From NCBI GenBank assembly GCA_029204225.1, contig CM055102.1, positions 40,677,631 to 40,741,630 of the forward strand: a DNA stretch of 64,000 nucleotides, written 5' to 3'. The DNA is from Diphasiastrum complanatum. Taxonomy: Eukaryota; Streptophyta; Lycopodiopsida; Lycopodiales; Lycopodiaceae. This document shows positions 1 through 10,615 of the stretch, one piece after another. The notes below the pieces were generated by a model that had not been told where the DNA came from, did not search any database, and saw nothing but the letters and a program-made list of their open reading frames with translations. The position numbers were made by a program, and so were the translations under genes. Position 1 is the stretch's first letter. Every line of letters begins with the position of its first letter.

Positions 1-403
1 AACCCCAGACAAGACCAATTCGAATCGGTTCGGACCAAAGGAATCGCTCACTTTATGGACCATGGTTGTTGACTGGAAACTATGGATGAGGTAGACACCC
101 CGGACAACCTAGAGACAATATAGATAGCCCAGATGTTCTATCTCGATTAGCATGCCCTGTTGTGTCTTCATCTACTTGGGAAACTACCACGTCCTCCTTC
201 AAACCTCATTGGAGTCATTTAATAGACTCATTTTCTATCATGTACTACATTTGTTGAGCTAGGCATGGCATAGCCTGATTTTTGTTTTCAAATTTGATAC
301 TATTTATTCCATTAGTTAGCTAGCCCTTGATTCATAAACCGTTTAAATGCTCCCATGATAGGCAACACACTTGATATGTAAGTTCACATTTCTATACCTT
401 TTG
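1..403. other. No feature recognised
   Basis: This is unique-looking AT-rich sequence downstream of the minus-strand gene that ends at 404. I see no open frame of note, repeat or RNA gene. It should hold the 3' UTR and polyadenylation site of that gene, but I cannot point to a specific signal. Confidence 0.4.
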
Positions 404-423
404 TTATCTAATAGATGTTAATA

Positions 424-508
<85 letters not shown>

Positions 509-1767
509 CCACACGCGCGCGTGCATGGCAAAAAGAGTAGGGTGGTCAACCTGATCAATGGGCGATGTTTGGGAATCTGGGCTCGACAAGTTAGCTGTTA
601 AATTCTCTAATCTGCTTATTCGCTCTTCCAGGGCTGTATGGTACCTTGCAGCCTGTAATAGCAGCCACATAAAACAAAGACAACCATCAATCATATCCAA
701 ACAGGGCTGCATAATGCATATAATATTTCGTCATTCAATTCACAACCTTCCCCTCAGACATCTAGTTTGTTAGAATAATTTCCTGCATATGCATCCCAAA
801 AAGTCCAGCATTATGAACTTAATGATTAGCTATCACCAAGGAGAATAGAAAGAGCCTAATTAAGCTTGAGTTATGAATCTTCATATGTTCAACTCTTGCA
901 TACGGATTTTCTCAGCTTTAAGTACAAGACTACCGACAGCCTGATTCTACAAATGGAAGCCCACATGGCATTCCAATTTTACAGGTGAGTTTGTATAGGT
1001 TTTGAATTGCCAAAAACTCATACTTTACACTTTTGACTGGAAGCACTGCACCTTAAAACACACGGTTCAAGCTCAAGAGATAACTGCAACAATAAGATTA
1101 ATGTCTTCAAAATATCTCATCAAAGACCAGGCCAAATGCATAAGCTATATAAAAAGCAATTCTTACTACACCCTCCCCATCTGATGAGTTAAGTAGAAGA
1201 AACACGCCTAGCTACATGTGCAAATACTCAATTGTACTCCTCACATTGCATGAAGGCCAATATGCGAAACAACGAAACTGTTCCTAACTAAATTCCTGAT
1301 TGGCATACATTTGTTCCAGATTGAGTTTAACAGTTGAAAAATGTTCTCGCTAATTCGTTCCTGAGATGGACTACACGTAGCTTTTAGGGCAAAATCAACA
1401 GTACTATGCAATGAACCTCCGAGTGGTTGATTAGCACGTATGTAAGCAGGAAATTGAATCTAAAAAGTGTGCCAAATAGCAATATCTCATTCATTCTGCT
1501 GCACTGAAACAACCGGGTTGAAACGGCAGCATTCCATGATGCTAATTACAGCACAAAACCCCAATTTCCGACCACAGCATCCTACTAACACAAAAAAAAG
1601 TCATTCAAAATCACAGAAAAACGAGATAAAGGAAAAATTTATTCCCCAACCTGGTCTGCAAGAATGCGGTGGCTAGTTTGCACGTCCTTCTGCAGCATGT
1701 ACATGGCAAGCGCGGCCGCTGAAGCAAAGCCCGCCGCGAAGGAGGCAAAGCGAACTCGCCACAGCAT
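404..1767 (-). CDS. Small single-pass membrane protein, two exons
   Basis: Exon 1 is complement(1651..1767) and exon 2 complement(404..652). The donor at 1650/1649 (CAG|GTTGGG) and acceptor at 654/653 (ATTACAG) join in phase 0. The ATG at 1767 is the first in frame, with in-frame TAG and TAA upstream in a GC-rich 5' region containing AACCCTAATT. Exon 1 encodes 39 residues: MLWRVRFASF at the N-terminus, then an Ala/Gly-rich hydrophobic helix to about residue 24, then a basic and polar segment. Exon 2 continues with a short amphipathic helix (ALEERISRLENL). This WR-(V/L)-RFAS start, one membrane helix and ISxLE coil match a conserved plant family of about 70-80 residues as I remember it; I know no function. 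The oddity is the C-terminus: the frame runs through the (GA)n array, adding many Arg-Glu pairs before the stop at 404, giving 121 residues. A CAG|GTTGAC at about 551 could instead splice to an unseen third exon. Confidence 0.72.
427..506. repeat. (CT)40 microsatellite
   Basis: An uninterrupted CT dinucleotide run of about 80 bp. It lies inside the last coding exon of the minus-strand small membrane protein gene, where it reads as alternating Arg-Glu codons. Array length changes of two bases would shift that reading frame. Confidence 0.97.
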
Positions 1768-2859
1768 TTTGGAATAATGAAAGAAAGCAGAGACAGAGGA
1801 AGGCGTCTAGGAATTAGGGTTGTAGACCAAGCTTTTCCCTCGCAATTAATGGATCCAAAGCTTTCCTTGTTCCATTTTTTTGTGTTGTTTGGTATTCGCC
1901 CCTTCTATGCTTATATGGGATTTTTTTTTTTTTAGCAAACACCGTCATTTTAATCACCTTTGCACTCGGTAAACAGTTTTAAATTATGGCGAGGTCATTA
2001 GGTCGAGTCTTGATTGAATGGCCATTGAATCTAGAATAAATGTCACTAGAAGACTTTTTGAAAGCATGAAAGATAATGAAAAAGACCCCAAAGAATTCGC
2101 TAGTCGCACTTACTCATCTTCGTGGGTCATAATCTTTTTTCTCAATTTTATTTACTACACTCTTATGAGCAAAGTATTGGTGTGAAAGACTTTTCATAAA
2201 ATTTAAATTTCGTAATATGCCAAAAACACTATCCGATTTCATAATATGCAAAAAAAAAAATGTAAGGTAAGGTTTGTTTTAAAGTTCAAAATGGGAGGTT
2301 TAATTCCTAATAGGCAACTTTGTATTTGATAAAATACCTTGTCTAGGCCATTACAGGCGCAATGCCCCCCCCATCAACATCCTTGTGACTGGAGAAGGAC
2401 GTAACATTCTTCCCTCAACCATAACAAGTAGGAAAGAAAAATCACCAAAAATCAAAACCCATCATCATTCCTATCATTATCTTTCCAGATAAATCTCTGA
2501 TAACAACCATGTGTAATTTTATGATTTGTCAACCACACTGATAATCTTACGATTCGTCAATCGTAATTCAACGAATTCCCAAGTCACACGAATTATTAGA
2601 GAATAACTGGAGAGTATGTCTAAAATACAAAACTGAGGAAAAATAAAAAATGATTGAAAAGTCTCTTTCCTTAGAAAAGATTTGGACTTTACAATTATTC
2701 GCTTGAATTGGATTCTTATTCAAAACTATGAGTTGTTTTGATTTTACATTCCACCTGGTAGTTAAAGACAAAAACCATACCAAAACTGTTTTTTGATATT
2801 TCTCTTCTTTAATCACAAAAACTTTAGATTTTTCTAGAATCAGATCTAGATATATTGAA
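1768..2859. promoter_or_regulatory. Upstream region of the small membrane protein gene
   Basis: On the minus strand the first 60-90 bases upstream of the ATG are pyrimidine-rich and contain AACCCTAATT, as in many plant 5' UTRs. Beyond about 1900 the sequence becomes AT-rich with T and A runs. I recognise no defined TATA box and no further gene. The minus-strand frame at 2568-2816 has no recognisable domain and is probably chance. Confidence 0.3.
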
Positions 2860-3375
2860 GTCTACTAAATTCCAATGCAATTTAGTTGTCATTCTTGGGC
2901 TCGTTAAGCTCTATCATCCAAATCGTGCAGTTTGAGATACAATCGAGTCTATTTTCCAATTGAGAAATATTCTATTCCCAAGAGTTCTATATAATCTATG
3001 CACATAGTGTTATTGATAAATCCTAGTGACTCACATAATATGTGACTTATAGAAAAAATATGTTTAAACAAACAGTTTTCGGTGAATTCTATTCAAACTA
3101 CTTATTTAGCAAATTAACTTTATTCATGTGTAGTTCAACTACTCCAATTAATTATTGATAATTCAGAGATCTAAAAATGTCTACATGTAGGCCATAGTAT
3201 AACACCATGTTTAGATCTTTGTCTAAATCATTCTTGAGTTAATAAGTTGATTTTTCAATCACGAAGACTCGTACTCATTAACTTGTGAGTAATTGTTCTC
3301 GAACAATACTCGTTCATATGTCTATATTCACTGAGTGGTTTAAGTGCACTAAATAAACCTAGTGACAAAAAATGC
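2860..3375 (+). repeat. Dispersed repeat family R1, copy A
   Basis: This stretch aligns by eye, in the same orientation and collinearly, with 37460-37985. Matching blocks include AAATATTCTAT, a GACTCACA..AT.ATGTG.CTTATA block, CACTTATTTAGC/CTGTTTATTTAGCC, TATAACACCA.(A/G)TTTAGATC, GTTCATATGTCTAT and a final GTTTAAGTRCAC. Identity is roughly two thirds. No coding frame is conserved, so it is probably an LTR or leader of an old retroelement. I could not find the element it belongs to in this window. Confidence 0.6.
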
Positions 3376-4375
3376 ATCATAGATTAACGTGAAATCTTTT
3401 GAAATGGATCAAAATCCTAAAAAAGAGTAACCATTTTTCAATTTTTTTAATTTTTGTCCAAAAACATGTTTTTTCACACAAAAATTCCCAAATTTACAAA
3501 AAAAATTCTTATAAAAAATATGCATTTTAACCAAAAAAAATCAATACATTATGTCCAAAAAAATTAATTTTCTAATAAAACCTTAAAAAAAAAAAATGTC
3601 CAAGTGAACAAAATATAGATACATTTATGGTGTTTTAATAGTCTAAATTGACTTTCAAGAAAATAACTCGCAGAATACATTTGAAGCTAGTCACGCTAAA
3701 TCAACAAATTTTGAAAACTTTAAAAACAATTTTTATATTGATTTTTTTTTTAAAACTCAACTTCCAAAGAATTCTCACTAACTCCTCTCAACTCAATGCT
3801 CGAAATATTATCAAGACTCTCCTTTTTAGCTAAAGAAGTTGACAATCCATATTCCTCATTAGAGTCTATCGACAAATTTTCATCCGAGTCAACATCCAAC
3901 ATTAACAAAAAATTGTGTATTGTGGCTTTGCTAAGTTGAAGTCGAGTTGAAGATGATGGACGTTCTTGCAAAATAAATATTGTTGACTTTCATAAATGTT
4001 TCATCATTACAAGAACATCCACATCTTGGAGATTTACATTAGCAACTCTTGGCTGATCCTTTGTTGAATGCTTCCTCTTACAACATTTTTAGCTCGTACC
4101 TTTCAAGAAAGCATTTGTTGAAGTGGTACGCATCTAACCATCGTTGTTGGAATTGATTATCTAAATGGCCACTAAAACTCTTCAAACAAGTTTGCATCTC
4201 CCAAATTAAGCAAACTTACTGTTTGCTCTTCAAAAGAATTTATCCACCAATGTCAATCAAAATTGTCAAAAAATTAGTATGTTGCTTTCCAAGACAAAAA
4301 TTAGATTACACAAAGGTGCAAGCTTAACTTGAGAAGAAGGCACGCTCTATAAAAAAATGAACTCCTTCAGAAGGT
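3376..4375. other. AT-rich DNA with weak coding remnants
   Basis: From 3400 to 3750 the sequence is extremely A/T-rich with homopolymer runs. On the minus strand, 3750-3971 holds a 73-codon frame with a serine- and acid-rich segment. A further minus-strand stretch near 4085-4200 reads like protein in pieces but is frameshifted. I cannot assign either to a family; they may be remnants of a transposase gene. Confidence 0.25.
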
Positions 4376-4745
4376 GGCCATGCCACAGAATTTCACAATA
4401 ACATATCGTGGGGATTCCGACGTGGGCATCTCCGACGAATTTTTGAAAATTTTATAATTTCGACGTCCAAGTAAAAATTTCCAAATTGGACGTCCGGTGA
4501 TTTGAAAACTATGGCACCAACCAATTTTCAAACTTGTGTCAGATTCATGTCGGAATCCGACATTCCAACGTGGATATGGTGTGGAATATTGTCTTACAAA
4601 AAAAAATAACTGGCATCTGACGTCCACGTCGGTGATCCGACTCCCAAATTTTTTTTTTGATTAGACCTTTTATGAACACGGACGTCGGATTCCGACGTGT
4701 TTTGTGGGATGTCAAAATCCGACGTCTGTGTGAATTTCAGATTTT
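4376..4745. repeat. Foldback or CACTA-like subterminal repeat block (GTCGGA/CGACGT)
   Basis: About ten copies of CGACGT, GACGTC or TCCGAC in both orientations lie in 370 bp. The two ends are imperfect inverted repeats: CAGAATTTCACA near 4383 versus the reverse complement of TGTGTGAATTTCAG near 4740. Dense short inverted motifs like this are typical of the subterminal regions of CACTA transposons, and a decayed CACTA transposase lies 1.1 kb to the right. I do not see a clean CACTA terminus or target duplication, so a small non-autonomous foldback element is equally possible. Confidence 0.45.
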
Positions 4746-4780
4746 CGCGCAATCCGTAGTTTCTCTTCTCACTCTTTTAG

Positions 4781-4905
4781 TGGCATTTGGAGCGTTTGGA
4801 GCATCTTTGGAGCATTTGCTGCATTTGGAGCTTGGAGCTTTTGGAGCTTTTGGTGCTTTTGAAGCTTTTGGACCTTTTGGGAGTTTTGAAGCTCTTGGAG
4901 GTAGT
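4781..4905. repeat. Degenerate 9-bp minisatellite (TTTGGAGCT-like)
   Basis: About twelve diverged copies of a TTTGGAGC(T) unit run through this stretch. Because the unit length is a multiple of three, all frames stay open and give artificial FGA/EHL-type and KAPKAP-type open frames. I treat those frames as spurious. Confidence 0.75.
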
Positions 4906-5002
4906 AGTTTTGTGTTTTGCTTCTTTTTTTTGGGAGATAAAGTTTGTTTTTTGTGTTTTTGTGAAAGAAAGTGAGGAGAGATTTTAAAAGTTGAGAAGGG
5001 GA

Positions 5003-5100
5003 AAGTGTAAAGTAAATGAAAGTGAGGAGGAGAAAGTAAATGAAGGAAAAGTGTAAAGTAAATGAAAGTGTAAAGTACATGAGAGTGTAAAGTAAATACT
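5003..5100. repeat. Short tandem repeats of a GTGTAAAGTAAATGAAA-like unit
   Basis: Five to six imperfect copies of a 17-20 bp unit built from AAGTGTAAAGTAAATGA lie just upstream of the (GA)n array. No coding role is apparent. Confidence 0.65.
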
Positions 5101-5201
5101 TTCATTATTGTTTGAATAGTAAAGATAATGCAAAGACAATAATGTAAAGATAGAAATGTGATAGATAGTGTATGAATTTTTGAGAGAGAGAAAGTGTAAT
5201 T

Positions 5202-5367
<166 letters not shown>

Positions 5368-5873
5368 AGTGCGTGTGTGTGTGTTTTGCATTTTGCATTG
5401 ATTGGAATTTAGGGTAATACATACATAGATGACTACGTTACCTAACATAGTAAAAAAGTCAAATGTAATTCATCACTTTCATTTTGTTCATAGCAATGTT
5501 GTATTTTTATAATTTATTTTTTATCACATACACTAGAAATTAGTTAATATGAAAGAGTCAAATGTAGGTAATTAAAATTTCCAATCCTAGGAAGGTGTGT
5601 AGCCCTTACTTTTCTCCCGTTAAAGGCGAGGTTCTAATCTTTCCTTGAATGGAAAAACCTGCACGTCATAGGGAGGGAATATGATGTGACATTCTGAAAT
5701 AGGATATAATCGCAAGGTTTGGGTATTATAATTATCACATTCAACTCTAACTATAAAACTATACATAAAAGTATTGCAATGAATATAAAAGTAAAAAATG
5801 AATGCAAGTGAATATAAGTATTAATAATCATAAATCATTCTCGTCATTCTCATCATCACACAAGTCTTGACAC
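5368..5873. other. No gene seen
   Basis: AT-rich sequence between the low-complexity block and the CACTA transposase remnant. It should be the 3' flank of that minus-strand gene. I recognise nothing specific. Confidence 0.35.
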
Positions 5874-7813
5874 TCATCTAAATCTAGGTCTAAGAATAAT
5901 CGTAAATTGCAAATGTGAGCTACCCTCATATTCAACCTCCTCTTCTTCTAGTTCTATCTCGTCCAAACGTGGGGGCCTCAAACCCTCGATATGGCTTTGT
6001 AAGATTGTATGAATATTATCGTTTGCAATTGTATTTTCTTCTCCCGTCATTTCCATATAATTTGGAGCTTGGATGCATGATTCAGGTTCTTCCAGAACCT
6101 CAAAATTGGGTGGTGGTTCGTCGTGTGTATCCAATGTTACAATATCTTTTCCTTCAAACACATGTCGTTTTCTTGCATTAAGTTGGATCACATACCACCA
6201 TCTTGGGTCTATTTGATCTAGACGAGATATAATCTGCCAAAAAAATAAAAAAATTAAGCTAGTCTTATAAAATCGATAATTAATTAAGACATTGAGAATA
6301 TTAATGACATTGGGATTGTAGAGTGTCACCCGTTCGCAATGTCGTGGCAATACTAAAGTGTCATGAGAGTCCATCAATATACATTTTGTTGAGCCGATTG
6401 GAAAGAACTTTGAGTTATCATTTCTAATCATGGCGTTGCTTCCACAATAGATGACCTTAAACTATTTTACGTCAAAAATAAAGTATTTGTCGTTAGTCTC
6501 GTAATAGACTTCATAAATATGTTGCAATGTGCTGATATAGTCCAGGTCGCCTGAAATGACATTCATGTCCCTCACACTAGGATGACTCTCTTGTTGAAAG
6601 TTGGCCATTATACCACAATCATATGTAGGTCGCTTGTTGTCAACTCTCTCAACGCGACAATGATGTCCATATGCCCACATGGCAGTACATGATTTATACT
6701 AAAACACAAAAAAAAAAATTGTGTAAATTAAAATACTATTTATATATTGAGTAGTACAAAAACAAAACTTCACAAAGACAATACTAAAATAACCTTCCAC
6801 GCACATCCACGAACAAATTCCCATTCTAATTTGGTCACTTCTTCTCCGTTGTCCGATGCTTTTAGCATCGTATCAAGAACCCATTCACAAGTGCATTTTG
6901 AAGATAGAGGCTCCAAAGCTTCATCGCTCTCCAACTCTCTCCTTCTTCTTCGATTGATATGTCTTCTTCATTTCAATGTTATGTTTCTTTCCTTTTGGCT
7001 TCTTCATACCTTGAATGGCCTTGCCTTTTGTCTCACAAAGCCCTTCAGAACTTTCATAGCTGCTCAAGGTAGAACGAACACCCATCTCGTGTGCACAGGT
7101 CCTGCAATTGATACTTCTTCGACCAAATGCACTAGAAAATGAACATGTATATCCAAAAAGAAAGTTGGAAAGTTTCTTTCCAACAAACATACCATTTCGA
7201 TCATTTCGATTTTCATGGAATCCAATTCATTATTTTTTGTTTCTTTTGAGGAAATCCACCTGCAAGATTGATATAACACTAGGTTGTTTAGCACATAAAA
7301 ATATTGAAACAACACATATTTATACAAGTGTTTAAAAGGATATACAAACCTAATCATCGATGATAAATTGTAAAGCATATTTCATACGTCATCATTGAAA
7401 CAACCTCGAATAGAAACTAGAAGTATGAATTGCAACATCTTATGCCAATCATGTGATTTCCATCCGCTTAATTTACCATCTTTGGCAAATGATTTGCATA
7501 AAGAATGTGCATAGCCTGTCGGAGTTCTCATTTGTTTTATGACATATTTAACATGTGAGAGTTGCTCTTTTGTAAGAATCCATGACACACTAGGTAGAAT
7601 CTCATTTTCACCTTTAGTTTATTGAATCCAATAGGGTTTTTTCACACCGGCCACTTGTAGATCTTTATGAGCTGCTAAGTTGTCTTTTATGCCAATGATG
7701 TAGTTCCATAGTGATTCACTGACATTTTTTAATATGTGCATAGGATTTAATAGATGATTAATCAATAAATCCCTCCAATAGGGTAATTTGTGAAAAATAG
7801 ACAACCGTTTCAT
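5874..7813 (-). pseudogene. Decayed CACTA (En/Spm-type) transposase, TNP2/DUF4218/DUF4216 type
   Basis: Reading the minus strand from 7813 downwards, fragments occur in the order expected for plant CACTA transposases. 7813-7619 carries IFHKLPYWRDLL and NPMHILKNVSESLW, matching the TNP2 block LPYWKDLL..MHIEKN. 7588-7382 carries LTKEQ, GWKSHDWHKMLQ and IRGCF. 7378-7064 has ERNFPTFF and HLVEEVSIAGPVHTRW, the DUF4218 hallmark. 7190-6921 continues with SEGLCETKGKAI. 6680-6462 (VDNKRPTYDCGIMANFQQE, then LQHIYEVYY) and 6431-5874 fit the DUF4216-like C-terminus. The fragments are in different frames with stops between, so no complete protein can be made. The N-terminal part before the LPYW block is not clearly present. 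Its job would have been excision and integration of a CACTA element. Family assignment is from remembered conserved motifs, and I am confident of it. Confidence 0.8.
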
Positions 7814-8261
7814 ACCATCAATTCATTCATTCCATGAAAATTAACATCATGATGTTTAAGCCATTCATCATGCCATTCAACTACTCCCATGCGCGAGGGT
7901 GGTGGTGTAGTTAAAGTATTTTTCTTCCCCCCCCCAAAAAAAATGCCTATTTAACCTTTGAAAAGGATGATCAAGTGTTAGGTATTTGCGATGATTTTTG
8001 TAGAGCACTTTTTTTCAACATATTTCTACTATGTCGACCATCCAAAAGGGTCCACAAATGTAACATGCGTTGTAACTCGATGTGGTTAAACTTGCATAGT
8101 TCATAAACCAAATGTGTTCATAAACCTGCATTGCTTCATCGTGTTGCACTTCATCATCATCATCATCATCATCATTAGAATCAAGTGCATTACTCATTCC
8201 TCCATTTGTATTTGCCATGTCTATATTGTTTGAAATCATCAAAATACATTTCAATGAGCAC
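7814..8261 (-). pseudogene. Probable further upstream part of the CACTA transposase, decayed
   Basis: Continuing the minus strand beyond 7813, the frame reads EWHDEWLKHHD and FHGMNEL near 7830-7900, then breaks at an A/C-run at 7927-7945. 8272-8015 is an 85-codon frame with a run of eight Asp residues that I cannot place. The right end of the element is not visible. Confidence 0.3.
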
Positions 8262-8735
8262 AGGAGTTTCAAGAGATATTGAAGATCCCAATTGGAAACC
8301 AGTGCTACCAGTTCCTCTAGAGAATGTTCATATTTGCACGCTTCATGGAGAGGTGAGGATCATAGAGAAATTAATATACCTTCATATTTTGTTTGCATGG
8401 AATACTAAACTAGAGACATCATCAAAACAAGCAATAGCTCGATTAGAGGAAGTGTTAAGGTCTTCATAAAGGACATGTTAAAATACAAAGGATGAAAAGC
8501 TTTTGGGAAAAACATGAAACATACCATGTAAACCAAGCATAGGAAGAGCCAAAGCTCGTCGATTTTTATCAAATCACTCTAAAAAGTCGACTAAGATCCA
8601 CCACCCTATTATTGTAGAGCCGTATCTCAACTTTAGGGTAGAATCCAAGAATAAATGGTTGACTTGTCTTGAATACCACAAAATCGAATTAGAAAAATTG
8701 TCCTATGAATCAGGGACTGTATAAACCACTAGGGA
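8262..8735 (+). pseudogene. Decayed ORF fragment of unknown family, upstream of the methyltransferase-like gene
   Basis: The plus frame at 8262-8469 reads DPNWKPVLPVPLENVHICT, LHGEVRIIEKLIYLHILF and KQAIARLEEVL, which looks like genuine protein. After a stop at 8467-8469 there are frameshifted pieces, then another open piece at about 8537-8720 with GRAKARRFLSNH and LTCLEYHKIELEKLSYES. I do not recognise the family. Strand and proximity suggest it could be the eroded N-terminal half of the gene at 8782-10028, or a captured fragment. Confidence 0.4.
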
Positions 8736-8781
8736 AAATCCCTAAGATGAATATATACCTCAAATTATGTAAATTTTTACC

Positions 8782-10028
8782 GTGTGTGGAGGTATATTAA
8801 ATATTGCCAAGTGTGCCGCGTCGAAAATGACGGCAGTCGAGATGGTTTCCATACTCTCACATTTACGATCAGTTTGCACAGGGTCTAGGACTAGGAGAGG
8901 TAAATCTGTTTCTTACAGTGCCAACCTCGTGTTGCTCGATTTTCCCACAAACATTATTCCAGATGGATTAATTGGCCATGTCCCTACATGGAACAAATTG
9001 AATAATCATTTATTTGAGAGTACTATGCAGTTTACGTCTGCAATTCTTGATGATGATGGATTGGTCATTTCAATTATCGGTGTGCCGGAAATACCATTGC
9101 TTGTTAGAGTTGCCAAAAAAAGTGGCCTGAGAGTGATGCATCAAGCTATTCTACGAGGCGTTGATAAATTTGGAGTGAGTGTGATGGTTATTCAGGTACG
9201 CATTTTTTCCCTAATTGTTATATCAATTTTCTAGTGTGTTGATCATACTTGTATTGATGATTGATTATTCAACAATGTGTTGCCCAGGTGAACATGCTGG
9301 GTGTTTATATATTATGTCGCCTAGATGCTTCACCACAATTGCTCATGGGTGATTGTGATTTGGTTGACCCTTCCTTGTTTGGGAGTATGAATGACCATTG
9401 GATACATTATTACCCTACGGTAGAGAGACTATTTGATCCAGCAACATCTTTGCCAGCACGAGGAGGGATGGAGAAGAGTCCTCATTTCCTACATTTCATT
9501 GTAGAGATGTGTTGCAAACATCCAGGTGTGGTTGTTGACCCATTTATGGGTGGTAACAAAACATTGTATGCTTGCAAACACACAGGACGACATTGCATTG
9601 CAATGGATTCGGATCAAGTGACATTGGATCTAGCCTTGAAGCGATACGGTTTGTTTTGTTTGTCCTTTCTTTTTGTTGTTGATTATGAGAACAGACTATG
9701 TTGTCTTTTCACTGATTCAAAAAGTATGTGATGTAGAATCATAATTTGCCCCTATGCAAGCAATGCTAGTTGACATTGACGAGGACGATGATGAAGATCT
9801 TGACGAGTGGGATTTTGATGACTTTCAGAAATGGTATGTATCAGTTAGCTAGCTTTTTTATTCTCTTGGATGTGCTTCTCTATGTCCATATCCATGCATG
9901 CATAATCCAGTCACTTGCCATCCTATGCAAAGTCATTGGCAAAAGCAATGGGAAGCGAGGATGTTATGAAAAGGTCCTCAAGTAAAAACAAGTGCTCGTG
10001 CTTGTATTTATGTGAAGGACGAGTGTGA
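8782..10028 (+). CDS. Beta-class (N4/N6) DNA amino-methyltransferase-like protein, four visible exons
   Basis: The exons are 8782-9195, 9288-9648, 9761-9833 and 9911-10028. The introns have GT/AG ends (CAG|GTACGC, GCCCAG|GTG, ACG|GTTTGT, GCAAG|CA, ATG|GTATGT, TCCAG|TC), and phases 0, 1 and 2 all fit, giving about 321 residues from 8782. ANLVLLDFPTN (about 48-57) sits where motif IV (DPPY/SPPY) belongs, then a GLVISI strand, then DPFMGGN (222-228) as the SAM-binding motif I, followed by ACKHTGRHCIAMDSD. Motif IV before motif I is the beta-class order, as in many bacterial N4-cytosine and N6-adenine enzymes. DFPT lacks the usual second Pro and aromatic residue, so catalysis is doubtful. The C-terminus holds an acidic stretch (DIDEDDDEDLDEWDFDDF). 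No convincing start is seen: the first ATG is at residue 16, and earlier exons may lie upstream. Introns argue against bacterial contamination. A transposon-borne gene remains possible. Confidence 0.6.
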
Positions 10029-10615
10029 GGATGAATAGACTACATATGCAACGTACTTGGACATTTGATGTGCTTCCATGTGGATTTATTTTGGAAGACC
10101 ATTTTCATTACGTGGTTCTTTTTGGAAGACAAGATTCATATGCTTCGGATTACCTGGTTTACTTTTTGTTACCATGTTTTTATGCTAAACGTATTTGGTC
10201 TAATTTGTGCTACCGTTTTCAAAAGCAATGATCCAAAAATTGGAGCATGTGGATTCTTATCTAACGAATGTACTTTTATGAGAATTATTTTGCAAAACAC
10301 AATAAGCTCTATCTGTATTTTGGAGTGGTTATTCAACAATATTTCTATAAAATTTGAAATGCACAAACAATGGTAGTTAAAATGAAAACGGTGGAGTAGA
10401 TGCCACAACCTGGGTAGTGGTCAAAGTGGATAGTCTCTTGATCTTTCCAATGTTGATGGACTCGACTAGAATCTCTAAAACTCAATCTATATGGTGCATC
10501 AAATTACCCATAGCCATTGGTCTTGACAATTAATGATACTGATAAAAAAAAAACTCGCAAAACAAGTCACGTAGTTGCAATAATACTGAAAAGCAAGACA
10601 TGTAGAAATCCATAC
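10029..10615. other. Intergenic space between two convergent genes
   Basis: This holds the 3' flank of the plus-strand methyltransferase-like gene and the missing 3' end of the minus-strand Cys/His-rich gene. Short open frames on both strands show no domain. On the minus strand I looked for a third exon after the donor at 10615 and found none that was convincing. Confidence 0.35.

Noticed and set aside
4657-5105. Overlapping frames on both strands with FGA/KAP repeats
   Set aside because: They are by-products of a degenerate 9-bp minisatellite, which keeps all frames open.
8782-10028. Bacterial contamination as the source of the methyltransferase-like gene
   Set aside because: The frame is split by three spliceosomal introns with consistent phases, and flanking sequence is typical of the rest of the window.
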